Below, in pieces: positions 35,413 to 53,612 of a stretch of 64,000 nt of DNA. The position numbers and the translations under genes are program-made. How positions within the stretch are numbered: position 1 is the stretch's first letter; each line of letters begins with the position of its first letter. The DNA is from Cyclospora cayetanensis (taxonomy: Eukaryota > Apicomplexa > Conoidasida > Eucoccidiorida > Eimeriidae): NCBI RefSeq assembly GCF_002999335.1, contig NW_020312100.1, positions 31,014-95,013 on the forward strand, read 5' to 3'. The notes under the pieces were generated by a model. The model was given only the letters and a program-made list of their open reading frames with translations. It did not search any database and had not been told where the DNA came from.

Positions 35413-36173
35413 CTTCTTGCTCGCGAGGCGAAGAGCAGTCTCCCCATTTCTCTCCCTACCCCTTCCGAAGCAGCAGCATCTTGGCTACAGCCGCAACACC
35501 TTGACTCCTGCGGCTTTTATGTCGTAGCAGAAGACGCCCTCGCTTCTGCTGCTACGCCTCCAAATTTTGACCAATCCCCCTGCGTTGCTGATCCTGCCGC
35601 TGCAGCTACCCCCCTCCCTCTGTGTGCTGCAGGTGTCTGTCTATTCGCTTTTTTCCTTTTGCTAACTTACGCAGCCTAACTAGCGGCAACGACACGTGCA
35701 TGCGAACGTAGCACCTGTCGCCCCTCACTCTCGCCACGCGCTAATTTAAGGCTTACCCCCTCAAGGCACTGCGCGACTGCGCAGGGGGTGAGACACGCTT
35801 GCATGCAGCGGCATCTGCCGCTGAGAACGTCGAGGAATTTTTTTTGAACGCTGCTCGGTAGAACCACCGAGAAGGAGGTCTTTTTCAGATGGCTTGGCTG
35901 CTGCTCCGCTCGAAGCAGCAGCAGAAGCACTACAGCCGCCTGGGGATCCCCCTATTCAAATAAAAATGAGGCGAAGCCTACTACACTCTAGCTCGAACGA
36001 AGCTAGAAGATACACGGCAGCGCTTCACGCACACACGCGGCTCGTGGGAAGCGCTGCACTGCTGGTGCAACGTCGCTTCTACAGCCGCTCAGCGGTGTGT
36101 GCCTAAAGCCTCGCGGCTGACCAAATTCTCTCTCCTGCGGGAGCCGCTGTGCGTTCGTGCGTTCATCGTCTCC
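35413..36173. other. Convergent intergenic spacer, homopolymer-rich gene / WD40 gene
   Basis: About 760 bases between facing stop codons. No coding sequence is supported. Contains the inverted repeat at 36017-36057. Confidence 0.5.
36017..36057. repeat. Short inverted repeat downstream of two convergent genes
   Basis: Arms GCAGCGCTTC (36017-36026) and GAAGCGCTGC (36048-36057) pair over 10 bp with a 21-base loop. The position between convergent 3' ends could suit transcript end formation, but this is only positional inference. Confidence 0.45.
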
Positions 36174-39100
36174 CTATGCGAAAAGATACACTGCCTTGCT
36201 CAAGCCGACTGCAGCGAGAAGACGCAAACTGGGGTGGCATGCCAAATCCTTGACTGGCTGCCTCGGTCCACGAAGAACTGCAACAGCAGCGGAAGGCGGC
36301 AGCAGCGCCGCAGGTGTACGTACACCGGCGCTTGGGTTCGCTGCTGCTTCACGCAGCGCGAACACCAACACCTCAGCGCCAGCAGCCTGCAGACGCAGAC
36401 GCAGAATTCCCCATGCGCATGCACACGAATGTCGACCTACGCGACGTGGTGACACGCGAAAGGGCCGCCTATTCGGCGCGCTAGTCATCTAGCCAAAGTA
36501 GATCTCCCGTGTTTCTCTCCCAACCCCTCCTGCCTCCCGGCTAGAAAGCTAAAAAGGCGCTAACTGGCGAACACGGTGGTAGATTTCGTGCAGCCTTGCA
36601 CGAATTCGCAGCAGTACAGCGATTTTTCCCGCCTAAACGCCTAACTGCTGCTACCCCTGCTGCTCATTTATGCATGTACACGTATCGCCTCCTGTTTCTG
36701 CTCATGGTGAGGCACAAAAGCACACGCCCTCGCTCAGAAGGCTCCTGCGTCTCACCCGCTGCGTTGAAACGTAGAGGTAGCCTCCCTCAGTACTTAAGGC
36801 CAGAGAAGGGCTTGCGTAGCAGTCAATGTCGGGCACTTGGAGGCGCATCAGCTGGAAAAAACAAGAGACACCGCACCGCATGCAACCGGTGTGAAATCTG
36901 TCAAGCATGCGGGAGAGGCATCATTCTTTATCCCCGTCAACGCTGCTGCAACCAGAGAGTAGCGACACCGTTGGCAGCGGCCGCGTCTCGCAACGGCGCG
37001 CATGAAGGCTGCACTCTGCATGCAATGGCGCAGCCACACACATACCTGCCGTTGTGTGTGTATGCAAAAGACAAGCACAATGCCTGTGCTCAGGCATGCA
37101 CACAGCCACCCCTTCTTCTTTTCAGCGGCCATACGAAGCACCGAAACGCCACACGACTGCGTCTGCAGATGCCGCTGCAGACGCTGCCGCTGCGGCAGCT
37201 GCCCTAAATCTTCGATGCAAAACACCTCCGACTCCCGCCGCAGCGTCTTCACGTCAAAACATGAAACAACAAGTGCCTCGTGCAACGCGATTGCAACTTT
37301 GTCCCCGCTGTCGGAGAGAAAGCACAACGCGCTGCAGATGCCTCCCTGAAAGTCGTGGTGGAAGAGCACGTCAAACAAGCCGGAGGTGCTCTGCTGTCTG
37401 TACACCTGAACGCGAACAGAAAAAATACGGTCACCCAGCAGGCCCTTCCTGCTGCTGCGGATACGTTTTGATCGGGAAGTTTTTTAGCTGGCATGCATCT
37501 AGGCGGGTGTTTGTCAAGACTTCTGACTTCTATCTACTCGTGCTCCCCGCTGCAAGACAAGGTGCACCACCTCCGCACAGGCGTGCCAACCCCCTTCACC
37601 CCTTGAAGCCTACCGCCATCGATCCGTCTCTAGAGATGCTAACAAGTGTATCCCCTTCATGAGAAAACTCGATGCCAACCACTGCTTTGCTGTGCACCTT
37701 CAGATGCTGCAATACGCAGCCTTTCGTCGGTACTGAGGCTCCGGAGGCGATCTGCTGCTGCTCCTCCTCCTCCTGCGCAGACGACAGCGGCGACAATACG
37801 AACTGTCTGCATGGGGGTTTGGGGGGGAGGAAAAGGCGTCATTAATCACCTCCGCTCAGGAAGAGGATCGAAAGTGAACATGTGCTGCAAATTTACCCAT
37901 TGAAGAAAGAAAATACCGCCATCGAGAACCCCTGCGGCTAGGAGGAAAGGTGACCTCGCCAAGGCACCTGGGGTGTCTGTACAGCAGGGTGCGCTGCTTT
38001 TGCGGCTACCCTGATTGCTCCTCGTGCAAACAGCCATGCAGATGGGGGGGGAAGTAAGGCCTGTCCACTGGCAGATCACTTCACAGGAAACAACGGCGCT
38101 CGTGCTGCTGCTGCTGAGAGCCTTGTTGTAGTTGTTGCTGCTCGCAAGGGGAGGATCACAACTTATCTGCAAAAGACAAACGGCCTTGTCAGCTCCCCCT
38201 ACTGCAAGCAGCGCGTTGCTGCTGGTGGGGGAGGAAGATCTGTCCGACAAGTTCGCATCTTCCGGCACGAAGGTGCAGCAAAGCAGGTTGTGCCGCTGGA
38301 CATACACTGCGTCTGTCGAGACACTGTCTGTCCCCGCGCTGCTCGCAACCTGCGCGCCGTTTTTCTCGAGAAGGCGAAGTGCGTGAGTGCAACAGCAGCG
38401 GTGCTCCTGCTCATTCAGTTTTCCCCAAGCTGCTGCTACAGCCGAAGCCACAGCGGCTTCTGCGGCTGCTGCCAACTCCTCCTCCTCCTCCTTCTCCTCT
38501 TGCTTCTCCTCCTGCTCCTCTGCCTGCCACGCGCCTTCCTGAGGGGGCAGTACCTGAAAGCCGTTGAGCGGTTGCAGCACTTCGAAGCTCTCAAAAAGGT
38601 CTTGTGGCTCGAGTCGCACTCTTGTCAGGGAGCTGCTTGTTGGTGCGATCGCCTGTGCTGCGTGAACAGCTGGGAAGGGAGTTGCCTTAGGCTGCGCGTC
38701 GGAAGGCCCCTCGGAGAGGCTCCCCCCTATACTGCAACTCGTCTTGCTGTCGCCACGCAAGATGCATGCTTGCTGCTCGAGCGCAGTCATCGCTGCAGCG
38801 AGAACTGGCCTCCCCCTGAGGAGCTGCTTCATCAGCAGCGCATCGGCGTCTTCCTCGGCGTCCTCTGGAGAACGCGGTGGCGGCGGGGGTGGTTGGTGCT
38901 GCTGCTGAGGCTTTGGGGGAAGCCAGGCATCTGTAAATTCGAAGAAATGCGGGATATACCCCACGCCGCTCTCGGCCTCTAACGCAGCCGCGGCAGACGC
39001 AAAGCCCGTAGTCTTCAGATACTGCAGCACAGCCTGAAGATTCCGGTGAGTTTCATCGACGTTCGTGCAGTTCAGCATCTTTGGAGCTGCTCCTGCGACC

Positions 39101-39282
39101 GTCGCTGCGAGGGGAGGGCTGTCTGTACACCTGGTCTCCTGCGCGCTGCGTGTATCGAAGAAAGCCAGATCCCCGGTGCTGCTGTTGGAAAAGGAGCTGT
39201 AGCAATGCTGGCAGCTCTCCAAATGCTGCTTCGCGGAGGACGAACAGCACAATAAGTCGGGGTGGTGCAAACTCTCCATCAT
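36174..39282 (-). CDS. LisH / WD40-repeat protein
   Basis: Five exons, all junctions in phase 0: 39282-37897, 37772-37614, 37405-37046, 36851-36756, 36386-36174, giving about 737 residues. The upstream frame is open to 39375 but lacks an ATG, so I start at the ATG at 39282 (a second follows directly). A LisH-like helix pair lies at NLQAVLQYLKTTGFASAAAA near residue 80, followed by a Pro/Gln- and Glu-rich linker. WD40 blades follow: LLAVGGADKAVCLL, LLAAGVLDGGIFFLQW, LKVHSKAVVGIEFSHEGDTL with VSISRDGSMA, SALCFLSDSGDKVAIALHEA, and finally LRGPRQPVKDLACHPSLRLL. LisH plus WD40 architecture is typical of scaffolds for dynein, ubiquitin-ligase or chromatin complexes. No specific orthologue is assigned. 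Confidence 0.8.
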
Positions 39283-40156
39283 GCGGTCTGCCGTGATCGC
39301 GCGAAGTGCCCTCTGCGGCAGATCCTGCAACAAGTGACGCCACGCGATCACACGGGCTGCTACAACCGCAGACACCTACAGCTGAGCCTAAAAGACGCGA
39401 TTCTGTCTAATTTCATTCATGCGAAAAAACCCGAGGGGCATTATTCTCGCAGCTCTCGGTGTTATCCGTAGGAGACCGGGTGGCGCCCGGACGCCTCTGG
39501 CCTCCACTCCCCGAGGTTGCAGGAGCTGTACGTACACCAGAGGGTCCATAAAATCGCGATCATTATGTCACATACGCCGCGAAAAAATATGAAAGGCAGC
39601 CCTCTGAGGCGTCGGTCTGTGTACTACCGAAGACACCGTCAGGCAGGAGGAGGCGCAACCAAGTGTCGATGATGAGGAAGCTGCAGCGCCTTCGTGGCAG
39701 CAGCCGCCGCTGCTGCCACGAAGGCGCTGCTGCCGCTGGATCTTTGCGGGAAGCTTTCCTTGCCAGATGCCTGTTAATCAGAAAAAGAGTGCTACACTGC
39801 TTATGCGCATGTGCGGCGAATATAATTCCTGAGGAAGGCTTCCAACAGCAAGGCCTGCCGCGCAGATGAGCAGCTGCTGCAGCAGCAGCAGCAGCGGCAG
39901 CCGCGTCTGCCACCGATAGAAGAAGCTTCTGGAGTCGCCACGACAAAGTACAGCGCCACCAGGCGCGCATGCGGCAGCAGAAGCAGAAGCAGCCGCGAGC
40001 GAGAGACAGAGAGAGGCACTTCTTCGGGAGCCGCCGCTGCAGGGTACACGCTCCTTGAGCTGTGGGGAGGGGAGCTACTGTCAGGAGAGAACCTCCCCTC
40101 CTTGGTGTGGCGCTGCTGATGGTGTTGCCGCGGCAGCAGCAGCTCGTGCGTCAAGA
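39283..40156. promoter_or_regulatory. Divergent promoter region, WD40 gene / FtsH gene
   Basis: About 870 bases between two divergent start codons. Includes a perfect 22-bp inverted repeat (39683-39730). Short AT-rich patches occur near 39405-39430 and 39545-39595. No named promoter element was recognised. Confidence 0.45.
39683..39730. repeat. Perfect 22-bp inverted repeat, 4-base loop
   Basis: The left arm 39683-39704 (GCAGCGCCTTCGTGGCAGCA then GC) and right arm 39709-39730 are exact reverse complements, separated by CGCC. This would form a very stable hairpin in RNA or a cruciform in DNA. It sits between two divergent genes, about 400 bases from each start codon. Confidence 0.8.
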
Positions 40157-47536
<7,380 letters not shown>

Positions 47537-49944
47537 ACGGTTTGCTGTCTGCAAGAAAACACAGAAGGTTCAAGGCAAACAGAGATCATGGATCTGGCAG
47601 TACCTACCACCCACAATAGCACTTGCTTCAAAATCAATGGGAACTACAGAGTTGCAGCAGGTTTAGCACAAAAAGAGCAACAAGGCATTGCTTTTCGTAG
47701 AGTCACTTTCAATGCACACCACGCCTGGGGGCGTGATATGCGGCTTCTGCGACAAGAGCGGCAACGCGAGTTCTTATTGAATGTGCTCTAGAAGAAGAAG
47801 GCGATGCAAGCCACGCTGAAGGTTTAGGAAAGGGGTGTAGCCAGGGAGGAGCACGTATAAAAAAAGCGTTAGGCTGTCTGTTAACCCTGCTCCCTAGAAA
47901 CATCTCCGCTTAAGCCGGACACAAACGCAAGCATCTGAAGCTGTGTAGGCATATAGCAGGCTTTCTAGACAGGGATAAGGCAGCTTGCACGAAGCGGGAG
48001 ACTGCCAGCTTTCACATCAGGTGCAAGTGATATTGCACTGGGTGGCATCCACACTGGCGCCTCTCCGGCAGAAATACGGGATTCTTCTCCTCATTGCGGT
48101 ATTTGAGAAGCCTTAGATACATCTGTAGAAGTCTTTTACTAAAATAGCTAAATCCCCGCACACCTATGTGGTAAAGCATGTGCCAAAAAGGGGCTGGTAG
48201 CTGCGGGGAGGTCCGTAAGCTGGCGAGCAGCTAGGCACCCATAAAAAACGAAGCTTAGAGACTCGCACTTTGTGCAGGCATGGGAATATCGTCGGTACGG
48301 GGGCAAAGCCGCGAAACGTGGTTTGCAAGTGCTACGGAGAAATACCCACAGTATGTAGCATGGGGGTGGTGTATGTACACCCGTTTTTCTATCGATTTTC
48401 CGGGCACCTACTGGGCCGGCGCTCGAGTGCAGGGCTCTCGCAGGTAAAAGTACGAAAAATCGTTTGAAGAAAACCTTTTGAGGGGTACACTATTGAAAAG
48501 GGCTCATGATGGTCATCAACATAACATGAGATTTTAGCTGAGCCGCATGTCCATGCGAACATGCCGGTGAGGAGGGTGTCGTGACAGCCAAACCACGTGG
48601 TGCTAGCGAGAACACATCGAAACGGAAGCCGATGGGAAGAAGGCTTCAAAACCAAGGGAAATACTCACACTCAAAGCGCCTGCTTCCAGCACCGGACCCT
48701 ACTTCAGAGATACCTGCTATCGAAGATAGATACGATTATGTGTTTGTGTCGTGAGGCTGTGGTCCACACATAGGCTTAGGATGTTTGAGGTGTATGGCCA
48801 CGACTCCAAGAAACCTAGTGCCGGAAGGCATTTGTGAGTGGTGATTCGAAAGCGGCGCGACAGTGGTGGCAACATAGAACAACCTTGCAGTTAATGAAAA
48901 GGTCTCACCCGTATCCTGGCTAGAGGGGTGGTTTTGCTGTGGCGCATCAAGTTTCTAAAAAAACCCTCGAGTCGCATGAAAAAGAACCACAACCAACGGG
49001 AGATCGAGGAGCTTTTTGGCTGAATTTCTCTGCTGGTTCGCCCAGTGCCAGGCGAGACCATGTTGCGTCCCTTGAAGAACGATGTACACGAAGGATGCAT
49101 GAAGGCCAAATGGAGAGACATTAAGACACAGTCCTAGTGCTCTCGTAAGGCACGGAAAACCAGGCTAAAGCGCAAATATTAGATGCGTCTACCTCTATAA
49201 ATTCCTAACCCTCTCGGACAGACCGACCGATATATATATAGTCACATAGGGATGCGTTTAGAAGGGGCTGATGCTGTAGATCGGCAGCATGACGTTTCAA
49301 AGGTGTCTCGAATGCGGTGTGAGCAAGCTCCTGCCTTTCCTACGGTGATAGTGGAGCCTACAAAAGAGATGCAAGGCTGGCTATGCGCTATTAGCTCCGT
49401 GGCAGCTTTTTCACACGTCTGCGCACTGCCACGCGAACACGGAGAAAGACGGTGACACGACGCAGGCATGCATGCAGAGGACTTGTGTCACAATTCGCCT
49501 TTTAGATGCTTTTGACATGAGCAGCTGCTTAAGATCTGCCCGCACGTCTTCTCTGTAGGTACTGTGGACCAGCCGGTTCAAAAATGTGCGACACCCACGG
49601 CTCTTGAAAGTATTTACTCGCCATCCTATCTCGGCAGGAGAACGTGGCCTACTGGAATGTGAGGAGAGGAGCTCCCAGCTGCGAGGCATCTAGACTTGCC
49701 GAGCTAACCAACACGCAGGAGGCGGCAGAAGAGGAGCACTCAACACGTGAAGCTGCAGGCACCGTACGGCTCCACTCTCTTCCTTAGTTTTCGAGGGTAG
49801 CCCACCAGTGTGGCTCTCCGTCAGAGGCAACCATAAACACACATTCAACCCAGACTCGATGCAAACTTAGTGGTAAGTTACTGTGTATCATTGCGGGAAC
49901 CTGCGCCTTGTCCTTCCCGCGATTGCATGGCTTCCCTACATAGG

Positions 49945-50030
49945 GGGAGAGGGACTGCTAGGCTGCTCGTAGCTGCACCCTTTAAGCTCTCCTAGCATTC
50001 ACAGCAGCTAGTCGCACATTGCATCGAGCT
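49945..50030 (+). repeat. Dispersed ~120-bp repeat, copy 2 (shorter)
   Basis: Runs from GGGAGAGGGACTGCTAGGC through CTCCTAGCATTCACAGCAGC to TTGCATCGAGCTC. It lacks a stretch present in copies 3 and 4 before TTGCATC. It is followed directly by the (CA)10 run. Confidence 0.6.
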
Positions 50031-51263
50031 CACACACACACACACACACAATACTAGTCAGTTCCTTACCATTTTTAGGAGTATATGACTAGAGTAGTAC
50101 AAACTTCTTAAGTGTCGTTTTAGCCCGCTTAAGCTTCCCCTATTTTTACATAAGCATCCTCGTGCTTCGTGCCTGTTCGTCAGGACCAGCTCCGTGCAGG
50201 AACTGCGAAGGAAACTCGTTCTATCATCACTCCCCACTCAAAAGCATACACCAAAGCACTGCAAAGGAGGATCGCAATGTTGTGCATCAACTGCTAGGGT
50301 GAAATGTACAAGAAGAACGACACACACACTGGCCAACAAATGGGGGGCCAAATTAATATGGCCGTGGCTGCGCGATGCTTCGCTCTCGTCGGAGCTTTGA
50401 AATGTCTGAGCCTCCTGTTGCAAACAAACTCCCGTAACATCTTTAAGGGTGGAACATAACGGCACTGGTTCAGCAATGCCTCCGAACCTCACGGAGCAGC
50501 AATGTCAGCGTGGAAACAGCCGATGCATTCAGCCCAGTAAATTTCAAAACTCCGAAAGAGTCAATAGGATAATGTGCGGACAACAAAGTTGAGAGCGGCT
50601 GCGCACAAACTGGAGTGTACAGAGCACCCTGAGAATAATTATTAGAGACTTGGCAAGCAATACTCAAAGATGAAACTAAGCGTCTGGCACACTGTGCGCC
50701 AGGGGAGGGCGAAAACCAAGAAAGCTCCAGGAATATTGTACATTCCGACTAGCCATGTGAGCCAAAGGAGCCGCAGTTTTTCTTCGCAGGCAATACGAAG
50801 CTCGCGAACAGTGCCTGCTTTGCAACCCACAGAGGCCGATGTTCCCCACACCATTGCACTAGAAAGTCTCGTTAAAAATCCAGCCCTTCTACGGCTCCAT
50901 GTGGACCCTCTGTTTTCACACGGAATGCGTGTCAGCGCGGCATGGTCTGAAAATAATTCAAAGTAGTGTGAAACTTTTCTACAAGCCTATATTGATAGTT
51001 TTATGGTTCCCCCGTCAGTAGGGAACGTGATAGAGGCACAAACTATTGCTTCACGGAATACCAAACCGCCCTAGTCACTTGCTCGCCGCCTTTTTCGTTT
51101 GGTCATACTCTGGGCAAAGCTTGTTTGACCCACCAGAATCAAAATCTCAAGCTGAACACACACAACCTATAGATGGCTAATCTGCACTAAATACTTCTAC
51201 AAGAATTCGTCAAGACTTGTCTAGCTGGATCGCCTGCCTGCATATCATTTTTATTGCCGAGTG

Positions 51264-51386
51264 ACGTTAGCTTGATAGAGCACTATGCAATGTGTGCCTG
51301 CGAGCAAGGTCCTACGTGCAACTAGGTGTGAATGCTCCGAGATCCTAGAGGATGCAGGTACAAGCATCCTAGCTGTTCCTCTCCCC
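51264..51386 (-). repeat. Dispersed ~120-bp repeat, copy 3 (inverted)
   Basis: Read on the minus strand it starts GGAGAGGAACAGCTAGGATG and ends near TAGTGCTCTATCAAGCTAAC. It aligns over its whole length with copy 4. Both have GCTAGGATGCTTGTA near the start and CTCGCAGGCAC in the second half. Confidence 0.65.
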
Positions 51387-52298
51387 TCATCCAAATAATT
51401 CTGTGAGCCTCAGACACAAGGAGACAGAGCACGCATTTACTTTTTACCGAGTCAATATTACGTGCGTGGTTAAACGTCTCCCTTTGTGTAGTTTGAATAA
51501 GGCCTTACAGTTGGTAGCGCTACACGGTTCCATGCGGATGCTTCCAGCTTATCCACTGGCTGTGGACGCAATGGGATATCAGGGTTCCGTACAAAAGCAG
51601 TATGCGTTATGTCAGCCTATTGAGTCATTCAATATTTTGATTTTATTTGGCACCATAGGGGGAAAATACGCTCGGCAACTGAAGGGGCTTGTGAGACAGT
51701 GCCTGTTGGGGCAGCACAGGCTGGCCTGCACGCAACTGTGAAGATAAGGTCCCTTCTGCTGCCAGAAAGGCATGGTTTTCAGTTTACATAATGTTGGTGG
51801 GTGCGCCATCTGGAGAGGCACCGCGCTCATTACCCTTGTATGAACAGAAAGCGATGTTACTTGTGGCATGTTTATTTGAGGGAGCAGCATTTCCATAGCG
51901 ACTCTATTCGTGCAGAGGAATTTGCCCGCCTACAGAGATCAGTACAGTGCAAACCTTCATAGAGGTCTGTGCGCAGTGGTTTGTGCTGAGATCAACCCAA
52001 CAGCAAGCTGTGAGAGAGCCGAAACTGTTCGAGCAGGGAAATTCAACAACAGACCGGTATATCAGCCAGAAGTGATAATGTGTGGCTTGCAAACGCCGTA
52101 ACGTAGACGAACAGCTGCTTGAATAAAGGATTTTTCAGGTTTACCCGAAGTGACACGTCCTGTAGTCTCAGAATGGCAGAGACTCAGTAATAATGCAACC
52201 GACCAGTGACGCTTTAGAATTGATGAACCACTTGAGTAGAAAGCAACTGAGTGCTCTAACTTCTCCTGCCGGGGACCCCACAATTCTTTCGAGTGAGT

Positions 52299-52419
52299 GG
52301 AGAGGGACAGCTAGGATGCTTGTAGCTGCCCCCTCTAGGCACTCCATGCATTCACATCTAGATACGCGTTGCTCCTATCTCGCAGGCACCCACTGCATCG
52401 TGCTGTATCAAGCTGACAG
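52299..52419 (+). repeat. Dispersed ~120-bp repeat, copy 4
   Basis: Starts GGAGAGGGACAGCTAGGATG, has CATGCATTCACATCTAGATA in the middle and ends CGTGCTGTATCAAGCTGACA. It faces copy 3 in inverted orientation across about 910 bases. Confidence 0.65.
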
Positions 52420-52911
52420 TCTCTGCAGTAAACAGGTATATGAGCAGGCCATCAAATAAGGCACGTCTTCACTAGTCTTTGTATGATCGGAGTAGGAAGT
52501 GTTTAGTGTAGCTGAGTGTAGCTGAGCCTGCCACTCCAGCGCTGCACGACGTGACTGCGTAACTCCTGAGGGTCCCCTTTCGGCTCGCGACTGGCCCTGT
52601 GGTGCATCAGCCGCAAGGACTAGCGAGAAACCACAAGATAGCATGGCAGCAGTGCAAGAGAGCAGGATGCTGCCACGAGAGAATGCTCATCAATATAGGC
52701 ACCAGCATGCGTGTGCGCATATTGTACGTAGTAGAACTGGAGAAGGAGCTCACATCGACAGCGCTAATGCTCTATGAAGAGCCGTCCGCTACGGCACTTG
52801 ACACCGAACCTACGTCTTCGCGCAAACGGTTTCAGTGGGTTCAACGAAAAATCGCCTTAGTCCAACTAAGGCCAAGCGCGTCCTCCGCACTCGCTTGCCT
52901 GATGCAAAGGG

Positions 52912-53056
52912 GTGTCAGGGAGGCTCATTGAGGCTATTCTGGCGCAGCGCATGGCTGCCAGCACTCTGGAGGAGGCCACTTCAGCAATACTCGGCTTCCC
53001 CCCAAGCGGCCCTGCCGAGTGGTGGCTGCCTGCTGCCACCACTACTCTCGCAGGTG
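52912..53056 (+). other. Possible orphan exon, unrecognised
   Basis: The reading LIEAILAQRMAASTLEEATS continues to PSGPAEWWLPAATTTLA and stops at a plausible donor (GCAG|GTGTAC, about 53053). Its codon texture is like R-segment exons. No partner exon or family was identified, so it may be a gene fragment at the P/R boundary. Confidence 0.25.
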
Positions 53057-53612
53057 TACTAACTGTCTACACACACACACATACACACACTGCGTTCGTT
53101 TTGCAAAACGTCACGGGCTTGGTGCGCGAGCCGGTGCAACACTGCATTAAGGGTGTCTCGCCACAGCGACACCACCAAAATGACGAAGAAGCAAGGTCTT
53201 GCAAACCGTGGCCTCTCCGTCGTTTTGCATGCGCAGGAAGAAGCGTCGCTCGCAGCCCTCTGCGGGGCTGAAGCCTGCGATCCATGGGCCCCGCTGCCTA
53301 AACATGCACTTTTTTTGGAGTCGCGTGTAATTTTACCGGTTTATTTGTTTCCCGTTTTTGTCTGGAGTGTCTTGCGGGGGTCGCATGCATGCCGCCTGCC
53401 GCCTGTGTGATCGGCCCGCCCACCGTTCTCGCGCTGCCCCCTGCCCGCCACTTTTCGGGTGTCACGACAGCTGCGCGCGTGCAGCTCGCATGACCGCCGG
53501 AGCAGTGCCGATCTCCGCGTTCTCGCGCACTCCGCGGCTCATTCTGCGGAGAATTTCCCGCAGCAGCCCTTTCAATATCTTTTAACGCCCCCGCTCCCCC
53601 CGCTGCAGCAGG

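Larger units (their letters stand above)
47537..53612. other. P-type segment without a recognised gene
   Basis: About 6 kb lacking CAG tracts until near 53.6 kb. It is stop-rich in all frames and the longest open frames (about 110-119 codons) match nothing I know. It holds three copies of a dispersed repeat and a (CA)10 run at 50031-50050. The block at 52912-53056 looks more coding-like and is listed separately. The last 500 bases hold the eIF2B epsilon promoter. Confidence 0.5.
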
